28,802 nucleotides of DNA from an uncultured Clostridia bacterium (GTDB taxonomy: Bacteria > Bacillota > Clostridia > Christensenellales > Pumilibacteraceae), in assembly GCA_947385185.1 (NCBI GenBank), contig CANDJX010000002.1, positions 1 through 28,802 on the forward strand. Reading direction: 5' to 3'. Made by a program: the position numbers and the translations under genes. Under the pieces are notes generated by a model, which searched no databases, was not told the origin of the DNA, and worked only from the letters and a program-made list of their open reading frames with translations. Within the stretch, counting starts at the first letter, position 1, and each line of letters begins with the position of its first letter. Below, piece after piece: positions 1-7,980 of the stretch.

Positions 1-599
1 CGACGGGAAGCGGCAAATCCACGCTTGCCGGTCTGCTCGCAAGGTTTTACAAAGCAACCGGCGGAAGCGTGAAAATCGCGGGCAACGACGTCGGAGCATA
101 TACCGACGAGCAGCTCCGTTCGCTTGTAACTCTCGCGCCGCAGAAACCGTTGCTGTTTGCGGGCACCGTGCGAAGCAACCTCGCTCAGAGCGGAATTAAC
201 GACGATAAACGTATGAAAGAAGCGCTCGAAAAAACCGAAGCGTGGGGATTCCTCGAAAAGAAAAACGGACTTGATACCGAAGTGCGGCAAAAAGGCTCGA
301 ATTTCTCGGGCGGCGAAAAACAACGTCTGTCGCTCGCTCGGGCGGCGCTGAAGGAATCGCCCGTACTCGTTCTCGACGACGCGGCGTCCGCGCTCGACTA
401 CGTGACCGAAGCGCGCGTAATGAAAAACGTGCTTTCGGACAAAAGCCGCGCGGTGATCAATATTTCCCAACGCCCGGGCAACGTAAGGCACGCGGATAAA
501 ATACTCGTACTCGACGGCGGAAAGGTCGTCGGACTCGGTACGCACGACGAACTTATGCGGTCGTGCGAGCTGTACGCAAGCATGGTGGTGAACGGATGA
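1..599 (+). CDS. ABC exporter half-transporter, C-terminal ATPase part (5'-truncated)
   Basis: Only the end of the gene is inside the window; the frame is open from base 3. The visible part is the nucleotide-binding domain of a multidrug/lipid-type ABC exporter. It starts in the Walker A motif (TGSGKST), followed by a Q-loop (LAPQKPLL), a signature motif FSGGEKQR and Walker B. Two catalytic positions are non-canonical: Walker B reads VLVLDDAASALD (Asp in place of the catalytic Glu) and the H-loop reads NISQR (Gln in place of His). This is the known pattern of the degenerate ATP site in heterodimeric exporters such as TM287/288 or BmrCD. The stop overlaps the next gene's start (ATGA), so the two halves are translationally coupled and most likely form one heterodimer in the cytoplasmic membrane. 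Substrate is not predictable. Confidence 0.93.
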   Translation, partial: TGSGKSTLAGLLARFYKATGGSVKIAGNDVGAYTDEQLRSLVTLAPQKPLLFAGTVRSNLAQSGINDDKRMKEALEKTEAWGFLEKKNGLDTEVRQKGSNFSGGEKQRLSLARAALKESPVLVLDDAASALDYVTEARVMKNVLSDKSRAVINISQRPGNVRHADKILVLDGGKVVGLGTHDELMRSCELYASMVVNG

Positions 600-2347
600 A
601 TAAACGCGTTATTTCGAGACTGCTCTCATACGCCTTCCGCCATAAGGCTTGCTTTTTCGGCGGGCTTGCCGCAATAACGATCGGCACGGCGCTCAATATG
701 GTCGCGCCCATTCTCGTGGGCAAAGCGATCGATCTTGCCGTTTACGGCGGAACGGACTTTAAGCAAATAAGCATATACTGCATAGTCATAGCGGTATGCG
801 TAACTCTGTCCGGCGCACTCGTCTGGCTCGGAAACGTTCTTCTGTCCGGGCTCGCGTTCATGACCGTGCGCGACGTGCGACGACAGCTGTACGAAAAACT
901 GCTCTCGCTCCCGCTCGCCGAAATAGACGGACGCAGCCGCGGCGATCTTATGGCGCGAATGTCGACGTTCGGAGAAAACCTTTCGGACGGGCTTTATCAG
1001 GGACTTCTGCAGCTCTCGTCCGGCGCCGTCACGCTCGCCGTCACGCTCGTTTGTATGTACCTGCTGAGCTGGGCGGTAGCTACGACGGTGGTGCTTCTGA
1101 CCCCCTTCTCCGCGCTCGTTGCGATCAAGATCGCAAAGCGCAACCGCGTGTCGTTTGCAAAGCAGTCGGCGAATATGGGACGCATGAGCGGAACGGTCGA
1201 GGAGTATTTCGCGGGAAGTCGCGTACTACGCGCTTACGGCTGTCTGCGCCAAAGCGAAAACGACGTGGAAAAACTCAACGCGGATCTTTTCGACAGCGGA
1301 CTGAAAAGCCAGTTCGCGGGCGCGCTCGTCAACCCCATGAGCAGGCTCGTAAACAATATGGTATACGCGTCGGTCGCAATAGTCGGCGGACTGTTCGTGA
1401 TCGGAAGCGGAGGCTGGTCGGCGGATATAGGCGCGGCGCTTACAGTAGGCGGTCTGTCCGCGTTCCTGTCATACGCCAATCAGTTCGCGCGGCCGTTCAA
1501 CGACGTGACGAGCGTCACCGCGGAACTTCAGACCGCATCCGCCGCAGGCAATAAAATATTCGAGCTCATCGACATAAAAAGCGAGGACAAGGGCGGAAAC
1601 AAACTGCCCGAACTTCCCGTCGATTATATCGAATTCGATAACGTGGCTTTCTCGTATACCCCGGATAAACCGTTCATAGAGGGGCTCGGTTTCCGCGCGG
1701 ACGGCGGGAAAAAAGTCGCGATCGTGGGGACTACGGGCAGCGGTAAAACGACGGTGATAAACCTCATAATGCGATTCTACGACGTCACGGGCGGTAAAAT
1801 AATCTACGACGGCGAAAATATCGAGCTTTTCACGCGCGAAGGCGTCAGGCGTTCGTTCGGCATGGTGCTTCAGGAAACCTGGCTGTTCGGCGGCACGATC
1901 AAAGAAAACATCGCATACGGCAAGCCGGACGCGACCGACGAAGAAATTTTCGCAGCGGCGAAAGCGGCGCACCTCGATAAATTCGTTTCCACGCTCGAAC
2001 GCGGTTACGACACCGTGATCTCGGGCGACGGAGAAGAACTGAGCGAGGGTCAGAAACAGCTGATCGCGATAGCGCGCGTATTCCTCGCTTCGCCCGAAAT
2101 GCTTATACTCGACGAAGCGACGGCGTCCGTCGACACTATGACCGAGCGCGCGGTACAGTCGGCTTTCGCCGAACTTCTCAAAGGCAAAACCACGTTCGTC
2201 ATCGCACACCGCCTTTCCACCGTCCGCGACAGCGACCTGATCATAGTAATGGATAACGGACGCATTGCGGAAAAAGGCACGCATGACGAACTCGTCGTGC
2301 TCGACGGGTTGTATACCCGTATGCTCAAAGCCGCAGGCGGAGAATAA
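596..2347 (+). CDS. ABC exporter half-transporter, membrane plus ATPase domains
   Basis: A 583-residue full-length half-transporter. The N-terminal ~310 residues carry about six hydrophobic segments (ABC transmembrane type 1 fold); the C-terminal ATPase domain has Walker A GTTGSGKTT near residue 377, Q-loop VLQETW, signature LSEGQKQ, Walker B MLILDEATASVD with the catalytic Glu, and H-loop IAHRLS. The start at 596 is chosen because this ATG overlaps the upstream stop and gives MNKRVISRLL; a longer frame from 563 would overlap the first ATPase gene by 37 bases. The consensus Walker B and H-loop contrast with the partner, while the signature has Glu in place of the second residue of SGG. In heterodimers the substituted signature faces the degenerate site. 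Together they should form a drug, peptide or lipid exporter; the substrate is unknown. Confidence 0.95.
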   Translation: MNKRVISRLLSYAFRHKACFFGGLAAITIGTALNMVAPILVGKAIDLAVYGGTDFKQISIYCIVIAVCVTLSGALVWLGNVLLSGLAFMTVRDVRRQLYEKLLSLPLAEIDGRSRGDLMARMSTFGENLSDGLYQGLLQLSSGAVTLAVTLVCMYLLSWAVATTVVLLTPFSALVAIKIAKRNRVSFAKQSANMGRMSGTVEEYFAGSRVLRAYGCLRQSENDVEKLNADLFDSGLKSQFAGALVNPMSRLVNNMVYASVAIVGGLFVIGSGGWSADIGAALTVGGLSAFLSYANQFARPFNDVTSVTAELQTASAAGNKIFELIDIKSEDKGGNKLPELPVDYIEFDNVAFSYTPDKPFIEGLGFRADGGKKVAIVGTTGSGKTTVINLIMRFYDVTGGKIIYDGENIELFTREGVRRSFGMVLQETWLFGGTIKENIAYGKPDATDEEIFAAAKAAHLDKFVSTLERGYDTVISGDGEELSEGQKQLIAIARVFLASPEMLILDEATASVDTMTERAVQSAFAELLKGKTTFVIAHRLSTVRDSDLIIVMDNGRIAEKGTHDELVVLDGLYTRMLKAAGGE

Positions 2348-2382
2348 ACGACGCCGAACCGCGATTGAGATAATATTTATCG

Positions 2383-2417
2383 AAAATCCGCGCGTTATCG
2401 TTACGCGCGGATTTTTT
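2383..2417. terminator. Bidirectional intrinsic terminator
   Basis: A perfect 13-bp stem, 2383-2395 with 2403-2415 (core CCGCGCGT/ACGCGCGG), loop of 7 nt, followed by six T on the plus strand (2412-2417) and four T plus on the minus strand. It lies between the convergent ABC exporter and mnmG genes and can serve both. Confidence 0.88.
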
Positions 2418-2450
2418 ACGACGACAATAATCGCAAATGCGAAAGCCCTC

Positions 2451-4316
2451 TTATTTTTTGGTCTTTATTATAAGCACGTTTACATCGGCGGGAGTCACTC
2501 CGGGAATGCGGCTCGCCTGTCCGACGGTAAGCGGCTTCACTTTATTGAGTTTTTCGCGCGCCTCGATACGCAGTCCGTGCATGAGCATATAATCGGTGTC
2601 CGGCGAAAGCGGCATATCTTCCACGCGCTCTGTTTCGCTGCGCACTTTTTCCTGTCGCTCGAGATACCCCGAATACCTTACGTCGGTAAAGAACGATTCC
2701 GCTTCGTGCGGGGACAGAAAATCGAGTACGTCCCAATGCCGCATAAGCATGGCGGGAGTTATTTCGGGGCGTTTGATAAGTCCGCCGAGCGTGGCGCCGG
2801 ACAGCGGCAACGGACAGCCCGTTTCCGCAAAAATCCCTTCGATCACGGCGCGCGGCGCATGAAGCGAAAGAAGCGATTTCGCCTTCTCGAGTTTTCCGAG
2901 TTTTTTCTTAAGCAAGCTCATGCGCTTTTTACCGGCAAGCCCGACGCGGAAGCCCTCGGGCGTAAGTCTTTCATCCGCGTTGTCCTGACGGAGCGACAGC
3001 CTGTATTCCGCTCTGCCCGTCATCATACGATACGGCTCGTCCGTGCCTATCGTAACAAGGTCGTCGATCATTACGCCGATATAAGACCCCGAACGGCGGA
3101 GAATCATGGGCGGCTGTTTGCGGAGCTTAAGCGACGCGTTCACGCCCGCGACAAGCCCCTGCGCCGCAGCTTCCTCATAGCCCGACGTACCGTTCACCTG
3201 CCCTGCGAAAAACAGCCCGCTTATACGTTTGTGTTCAAGCGTCGGAAGAAGTTCGAGCGAATTTATGCAGTCGTACTCTATCGCGTAAGCGTCGCGCATG
3301 ATGCGGACGTTTTCGAACCCCTCGATCGTCCGGTACATCTCGAGCTGAACGGACGCGGGAAGTCCGGTGGAGATCCCCTGAACGTACATTTCTTTCGTCC
3401 CGTCGCCCTCCGGCTCGAGGAAAAAAGAATGCCGCGTCTTGTCCGGGAATTTGACGATCTTGTCCTCTATGCTCGGGCAATACCGCGGACCTGTACCCTT
3501 AATGGTGCCGTTATACTTCGGCGCAAGGTGCAGATTGTTCCTTATCACGTCGTGCGTGCGCTCGTTGGTATAACCGAGATAACATATCTCGCGGGTGCCG
3601 TTCACCTTCTTCGACAGCGTCGAGAACGAATAGAGCCCTTCCTCGCCGCGCTGAACCTCGAGTTTATCGAGATCGACCGAATCTTTATGCACGCGTGCGG
3701 GAGTGCCTGTTTTGAACCGCCGCACTTCGAGCCCGAGATCGATCAGGCTTTGCGTCAATTTCGACGCGCGCGGAAATCCTGCGGGACCTTGCGGCAGAAT
3801 GACGCTTCCGACTATTATGTCCGCGCCGAGATACACGCCCGAGCACACTATGACCGTCGGCGCGCGGTAAGTCAGTCCGAATACCGTAGTCACGCCCGAA
3901 ACGCGGATCGCGCCGTCTTTTTCTTCGGTCAGTATTTTTTCCGCTTCGCCCTGACGAAGCACGATATTCGGATCGTTTTCGAGCACGCTTTTCATATAAG
4001 CGTGATACTTATACTTATCTATCTGCGCGCGCAGACTGCGCACAGCGGGACCTTTGGACGAATTGAGCATACGCAAATTGGTAAGACATTTGTCCGCGGC
4101 AACGCCCATTTCGCCGCCGAGCGCGTCAATTTCGCGCACGAGATGACCTTTCGCCGTCCCGCCTATGGACGGATTGCAAGCCAGCCAGCCGATATTATCC
4201 AGGGACACGGAAAGAACGAGCGTACGCATTCCCGTACGCGCAAGGGCGAGCGCCGCTTCTATTCCGGCATGACCCGCGCCGATAACTATTCCGTCGAATT
4301 CGAAATCTTTTTCCAT
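2451..4316 (-). CDS. mnmG: tRNA uridine-5-carboxymethylaminomethyl modification enzyme MnmG (GidA)
   Basis: A 621-residue protein, close to the 629 residues of the E. coli enzyme. MnmG works with the GTPase MnmE to install the (carboxymethyl)aminomethyl group on U34 of tRNAs that read two-codon boxes, using FAD and a methylene-folate donor. Visible marks are the FAD dinucleotide-binding loop GAGHAG at residues 13-18, the conserved block NIGWLACNPSIGGTAKGHLV near residue 41, and KTGTPARV. The start is supported by GGAG five bases upstream of the ATG. In many Firmicutes mnmG lies next to mnmE, rsmG or the ParAB genes near the origin; none of those is visible here, so the gene stands alone in this window. 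Confidence 0.97.
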   Translation of the reverse strand: MEKDFEFDGIVIGAGHAGIEAALALARTGMRTLVLSVSLDNIGWLACNPSIGGTAKGHLVREIDALGGEMGVAADKCLTNLRMLNSSKGPAVRSLRAQIDKYKYHAYMKSVLENDPNIVLRQGEAEKILTEEKDGAIRVSGVTTVFGLTYRAPTVIVCSGVYLGADIIVGSVILPQGPAGFPRASKLTQSLIDLGLEVRRFKTGTPARVHKDSVDLDKLEVQRGEEGLYSFSTLSKKVNGTREICYLGYTNERTHDVIRNNLHLAPKYNGTIKGTGPRYCPSIEDKIVKFPDKTRHSFFLEPEGDGTKEMYVQGISTGLPASVQLEMYRTIEGFENVRIMRDAYAIEYDCINSLELLPTLEHKRISGLFFAGQVNGTSGYEEAAAQGLVAGVNASLKLRKQPPMILRRSGSYIGVMIDDLVTIGTDEPYRMMTGRAEYRLSLRQDNADERLTPEGFRVGLAGKKRMSLLKKKLGKLEKAKSLLSLHAPRAVIEGIFAETGCPLPLSGATLGGLIKRPEITPAMLMRHWDVLDFLSPHEAESFFTDVRYSGYLERQEKVRSETERVEDMPLSPDTDYMLMHGLRIEAREKLNKVKPLTVGQASRIPGVTPADVNVLIIKTKK

Positions 4317-4365
4317 AAGCTCCGTAAATATAAATCTGTTTTTACCCGAAATTCTTTTTACATAC

Positions 4366-4394
4366 TTGACACAGCAATTATACTTGATTATAAT
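4366..4394 (+). promoter_or_regulatory. Consensus sigma-A promoter for the cyclophilin-comEC unit
   Basis: TTGACA at 4366-4371, 17-nt spacer, TATAAT at 4389-4394: a perfect match in sequence and spacing. The predicted start near 4401 leaves a leader of about 58 nt with AAGGAG at 4443-4448, ten bases ahead of the ATG. A small hairpin (ATTGC/GCAAT) lies at the start of the leader. Confidence 0.9.
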
Positions 4395-4458
4395 AAATAT
4401 TGCAAGCCGTAAGCAATAAAAAAAGCGGTAAATTCGTTATTTAAGGAGACGAAAGTAT

Positions 4459-4989
4459 ATGGCAAGCGAAATCAAAGCCGTCGTAAAGCTCGAGGACGGC
4501 AACGAAATCAGACTGAAATTATACCCCGAAGTCGCTCCGATCACGGTCAAAAATTTCATCGGGCTGTGCGCGCATAAATTTTACGACGGTCTCTGCTTTC
4601 ACCGCGTGATCCCCGACTTCATGGTTCAGGGCGGAGGTTTCGTCGATAAAGGCGGAAAGCTGATCGAAAAACACGCGCCGAAAAGCATTCGCGGCGAATT
4701 CAGGCTGAACGGGTTCGACAATCCGCTGTCGCATAAGCCCGGAGTGATTTCCATGGCGCGCACCAACGTTCCGGACAGCGCGTCGTCGCAGTTCTTCATA
4801 TGCACCGCGGACTGCAAGTTCCTCGACGGGCAGTACGCCGCTTTCGGGGAATGCGAGGATAAAGAATCGATAGCCGTCGCAGTCGGGATAAGCAAAGTCG
4901 GGACTCATTCCGTAGGCTATTACGACGACGTTCCGATAAAACCGGTAATCATAAAGACTATAGAAATAACCGAAAATGCGGTTGATTAA
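4459..4989 (+). CDS. Cyclophilin-type peptidyl-prolyl cis-trans isomerase
   Basis: A 176-residue single-domain cyclophilin without a signal peptide, so probably cytoplasmic. It accelerates cis-trans isomerisation of X-Pro bonds during protein folding. The active-site signature FHRVIPDFMVQGG is at residues 47-59 (catalytic Arg49, with Phe54 and Gln57), and SSQFFI and the FLDGQYAAFG block follow, as in PpiB-type proteins. A consensus promoter and an AAGGAG ribosome binding site precede it, suggesting strong constitutive expression. Its last 14 bases overlap the comEC-like gene, so the two are probably translationally coupled; no functional link between them is established. Confidence 0.95.
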   Translation: MASEIKAVVKLEDGNEIRLKLYPEVAPITVKNFIGLCAHKFYDGLCFHRVIPDFMVQGGGFVDKGGKLIEKHAPKSIRGEFRLNGFDNPLSHKPGVISMARTNVPDSASSQFFICTADCKFLDGQYAAFGECEDKESIAVAVGISKVGTHSVGYYDDVPIKPVIIKTIEITENAVD

Positions 4990-7063
4990 TTTCCGTCCTT
5001 TTCAGATAATTTTCACACTCACCGCGGTCGGCGTATTGTTTTCGTTGACCGCTTATTTTATGTTTCCGCTCGGCGTCGCCTTGCTCGGTTGTACGGCTGC
5101 GGGAACGATCGCGCTCGCGGTTATAAATATCGTCCGCCGCGACGTTTATAAAGTCGTGACTTTTGCGATCGCTCTTGCCGCCGTGATCGCGACGTGCATA
5201 CAGTTTTTCGCAACGGCTGCGGACTACGACAACGCCGAAGTCGGCGAGAAACTTATTATAGGCAGGGTGACCGAGCATTACGAATTCGACGGCGATCGGT
5301 TCGTAGCTACGCTGTCCGACCTGTCTTTCGACGGTAAAGAGATCGGCGGCAACGCCGAATTATACCTGAGCGGCGCGGACGAGAGTTTTTACGAAGTGGA
5401 ATGCGGGTATATCGTCGGAGTGCGCGCCGAACCGACGGGCATAGAGCTTTTCGGCAGTTCGGTAAACGCAAGCGCAGTCAGAAGCGGTCTGAAATATCGC
5501 ATATACGCGGACGCCGACGAGCTCGCCGGCGTTGAACCGGGCGAAGGCGCTCCGCTCGAAGTCATACGCGTCGGACTGCGCGAACACTTGCTGTCGGCGA
5601 TGGGCGACGAAGCCGGCGCGGTGGCGTACGGCATGACTGCGGGCGACCGCTTTTTATTGTCCGACGAGATTTCGGACGCTTTCGCAAAAACGGGTATCGG
5701 ACACATACTCGCGGTAAGCGGTCTGCATATAGGACTGATCGCGGCGCTTATAACGCGCCTGCTTTCGCTTTGCCGTCTGCCCGCGCCGGCAAGCAGAATA
5801 ATCACGACCGTTCTGCTTGTCGCCTACGTAATTTTTACGGGCGGCAGCCCGAGCGCGATAAGAGCTGCGATAATGTACACGATATTCCTGTTCGCGCCTC
5901 TGTTCGGGCGGAACGATCCGTTGAATTCGCTCTGTCTTGCGGGCACGGTCTGTCTTTGCATATCGCCGTATTATCTGTTCGATTGCGGATTTCTTATGTC
6001 GATATGCGCGGTCGGCGGGCTGATTCTGTTCTCCGCGCCTTTTTCGAAGTTCATGCGAAGCAAACTGAAATTGCCTAAGTTCGTCGCAAACGCGATAAGC
6101 GCATCCGTGTCCGTCCAACTCGCAATCACGCCGGTAACTGCGGTATTCTTCAAACAATTATACATATATTCTCTGCCCGTGAACGCGCTGTTTATGGGCG
6201 CGCTCGGAGCGATGTTCTCGTTCTTCGTTCTATGCCTGCCGCTGTCGTTCGCATTACCCGCCCTGCTCCTGCCGTCGAAATTTCTGATAAATACCATGCT
6301 CGGCGCGTGCTCGCTGGTAAGCGGACTTCCCGCCGCAAGCATAACGATCCAACTCGCTCCGCTCGCGCTTGCTCTGCCCGTTCTGCTCTTTTTCATGTCG
6401 CGGTTCGTCATGGCGCCGCATAAGAAATTCGTCAATCTCGTGCTGACAATCGCGCTTTGCGCCGTCGCAGTCGGGTCGGAAAACGGACTGAAATACACGA
6501 ACGCGCTTATCGCCGTAGGCGGCAGCGACACTCTGACAGTGATCTGCGACGGGGACGAAAGATACCTGATCGGCGATCTGACCGACGCGAACGCAGTCGT
6601 AAGCGCGCTCCGCCGTTCCCGCGTAAGCGAAACGAAGTTCGTCGTATACGCAACCGCGCTCGACGAAGCCGTTGCAAAAAGCATAACCGAACTTGCGGAC
6701 AAACTCGACGTCGCCGAAGTGCGTTTTGCACTCCGCGGCGATATAAGCGGATTGAAAACAATTGCGGCTACGGACATCCCGCTCGTCGGGATAGAACGGT
6801 CGGACGGCAAATTCGACGTTGCGGAAGTAAACAAAACCGTATGCGGTTGGCTGTACACGTCGGGCGGTAAGACTGCGTTCGTATCCGACGGCTTCGCGCC
6901 GGAATACGTGACGGAAGCCGCGGATATAGTAAGGTGCAAGTACGCTTACAATAAAGTCCGGAACGTAAATTATTTTACGTCATGGAAAGGCGGAGATTAC
7001 GTGACGAGTTACGACTCCTCTTACGTTTACGATTTTTCGAACGGTAAAATCCGCGAAGTGTGA
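4976..7063 (+). CDS. comEC: ComEC/Rec2-type DNA-uptake channel protein
   Basis: A 695-residue membrane protein. ComEC forms the channel that carries single-stranded DNA across the cytoplasmic membrane in transformation. N-terminal hydrophobic segments lie at about residues 8-75, a soluble region (85-200) follows, and then the Competence domain, with the diagnostic block KTGIGHILAVSGLHIGL near residue 241 and many membrane segments to about residue 495. The C-terminal ~200 residues occupy the place of the usual metallo-beta-lactamase-like domain, but I see no HxHxDH-type motif and almost no histidine, so that domain is degenerate or replaced. The protein is somewhat shorter than B. subtilis ComEC (776 residues). 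No comEA or comEB is adjacent. The start lies inside the cyclophilin gene and has no clear ribosome binding site, consistent with coupled translation. Confidence 0.9.
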   Translation: MRLINFRPFQIIFTLTAVGVLFSLTAYFMFPLGVALLGCTAAGTIALAVINIVRRDVYKVVTFAIALAAVIATCIQFFATAADYDNAEVGEKLIIGRVTEHYEFDGDRFVATLSDLSFDGKEIGGNAELYLSGADESFYEVECGYIVGVRAEPTGIELFGSSVNASAVRSGLKYRIYADADELAGVEPGEGAPLEVIRVGLREHLLSAMGDEAGAVAYGMTAGDRFLLSDEISDAFAKTGIGHILAVSGLHIGLIAALITRLLSLCRLPAPASRIITTVLLVAYVIFTGGSPSAIRAAIMYTIFLFAPLFGRNDPLNSLCLAGTVCLCISPYYLFDCGFLMSICAVGGLILFSAPFSKFMRSKLKLPKFVANAISASVSVQLAITPVTAVFFKQLYIYSLPVNALFMGALGAMFSFFVLCLPLSFALPALLLPSKFLINTMLGACSLVSGLPAASITIQLAPLALALPVLLFFMSRFVMAPHKKFVNLVLTIALCAVAVGSENGLKYTNALIAVGGSDTLTVICDGDERYLIGDLTDANAVVSALRRSRVSETKFVVYATALDEAVAKSITELADKLDVAEVRFALRGDISGLKTIAATDIPLVGIERSDGKFDVAEVNKTVCGWLYTSGGKTAFVSDGFAPEYVTEAADIVRCKYAYNKVRNVNYFTSWKGGDYVTSYDSSYVYDFSNGKIREV

Positions 7064-7127
7064 TGTGATTAAGGCACTTTTTCATGCGCTGAAAAAATAT
7101 AAAGGGAGCGTATACGCGCGTAAAACG

Positions 7128-7160
7128 TTTAATATTGTTTAATAACATTTAATATTGTTT
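7128..7160. repeat. 13-bp direct repeat
   Basis: TTTAATATTGTTT occurs at 7128-7140 and exactly again at 7148-7160, twenty bases apart, in an A/T-rich stretch downstream of comEC. Its function is unknown; it could be a protein site or simple low-complexity sequence. Confidence 0.7.
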
Positions 7161-7249
7161 TTTATTTTATAATTTTATAATGTAAACCCCGCGCGAGGTG
7201 CGATACAATATTGAGCTATAAGCTCGCATATTTTACGTTTTTTCGTGCA

Positions 7250-7394
7250 CAAGCTATGATGAGCAATTTGCGCGGCTTAGAAGCAAGCAGGTCGAGGAAC
7301 GCGAGGATAACCCGAGGGATTGTACTTATCGTACATGACCGAGGGTTGCCGCAGCGTGACGATGAAATGCGCCGCTTATAAGCCGCGCAACAAG
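7250..7394. repeat. Structured repeat element, copy 1 (145 bp)
   Basis: Shares a nearly identical ~39-bp left block (7250-7288) and a right block (about 7371-7394) with the copy at 7824-7972, while the middle has diverged. The outer stem pairs TTGCGCGGCTT (7268-7278) with AAGCCGCGCAA (7380-7390). An inner stem pairs AACCC (7309-7313) with GGGTT (7343-7347), enclosing a small GTAC/GTAC hairpin (7322-7325 with 7331-7334). The motifs GGGAT and ATGACCGAGG around the small hairpin are conserved between copies. It may be a non-coding RNA, a small non-autonomous mobile element, or a REP-like dispersed repeat; the strand of any transcript is unknown. Confidence 0.75.
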
Positions 7395-7582
7395 TCGGGG
7401 ACACTTTCGGGTGCCCTCTACCGAACCCCCGCAAACGACTTCCCTCTGCAGGGAAGCGAATAAAGTCAGCACGTGTAATGTATTCTTTTCGTTGTTGCCG
7501 TATCGCGGCAAGTCTGTTCCTTGTGACTTGACTCTATTCCATATTTATTAAAGCTATGTTAAGTAAAATCAAGTTTATTTCT

Positions 7583-7800
7583 TGTCATCTCGACCGAAGC
7601 GTAAATGTCACTTTTTTGTCATCTCGACCGTAGCGTATGCGGAGCGGAGAGAACTTTATCTTTTATTTGGACTTTATTTATAAAAGATTTCTCCACGCGC
7701 GGCTTTCGCCGCTTGGTCGAAATGACAGAGGTGCGGCGATTTACACGCTTGGTCGAAATGACAGGGATGGTATGATTTCATGCGCATGGTCGAAATGACA
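7583..7800. repeat. Cluster of five 18-19-bp motifs in inverted arrangement
   Basis: Two copies read TGTCATCTCGACCGWAGCG (7583-7601 and 7617-7635). Three copies in the opposite orientation read CGCWTGGTCGAAATGACA (7710-7727, 7746-7763, 7783-7800). The inner left and right copies (7617 and 7710) also share flanks resembling an inverted repeat (GGAGAGAACTTTATC against AAAGATTTCTCC), so 7617-7727 can fold as one long hairpin. This resembles REP/MITE-like dispersed intergenic repeats; no transposase is present. Confidence 0.75.
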
Positions 7801-7823
7801 GGGAAAAAGGCTGAAAATTTTTG

Positions 7824-7972
7824 CAAGCTATGATGAGCAATTTGCGCGGCTTTGAAGCAAGCGAGAGCAGGAAGTCCGAGCACCGTCCGACGGGAATTTA
7901 CAACTACGTAAATGACCGAGGTCGGCGCGACGGCTGACGAACTATCGCGCAGCTTATAAGCCGCGCAACAAG
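7824..7972. repeat. Structured repeat element, copy 2 (149 bp)
   Basis: Second copy of the element at 7250-7394, in the same orientation. The same outer stem is present, 7842-7852 with 7958-7968. The inner stem has different bases that still pair: CCGAC (7887-7891) with GTCGG (7921-7925), plus CCGT (7883-7886) with ACGG (7930-7933). The small hairpin is ATTTAC (7896-7901) with GTAAAT (7908-7913). The GGGA and ATGACCGAG segments are conserved. The right end (AAGCCGCGCAA) is partly repeated once more at 7970-7980, next to the galM stop. It could act as a terminator or 3' stabiliser for the galactose operon transcript. Confidence 0.75.
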
Positions 7973-7980
7973 CCGCGCAA

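Larger units (their letters stand above)
7064..7980. other. Gene-free repeat region between comEC and galM
   Basis: No credible gene lies in these 917 bases; short open frames here have no ribosome binding site and no family resemblance. The first part (7100-7190) is A/T-rich and holds a 13-bp direct repeat. The rest is a mosaic: a structured element at 7250-7394, a linker with small hairpins (7439-7456 and 7496-7511), a cluster of 18-19-bp inverted motifs (7583-7800), and a second copy of the structured element at 7824-7972 that ends nine bases from the galM stop. Transcription from comEC and from the galactose operon converges here. Confidence 0.8.

Noticed and set aside
2265..4412. 715-residue plus-strand frame opposite mnmG
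   Set aside because: It is a shadow of mnmG with abnormal His/Arg/Phe-rich composition and no ribosome binding site.
7710..7800. Possible CRISPR array from three direct 18-bp motifs about 36 bp apart
   Set aside because: The repeats are too short, the spacers are only ~18 bp, inverted copies lie nearby, and no cas genes are present.
7216..7883. Short minus-strand frames in the repeat region
   Set aside because: They lie across the repeats, lack ribosome binding sites and have no domain resemblance; repeat-derived frames are expected here.
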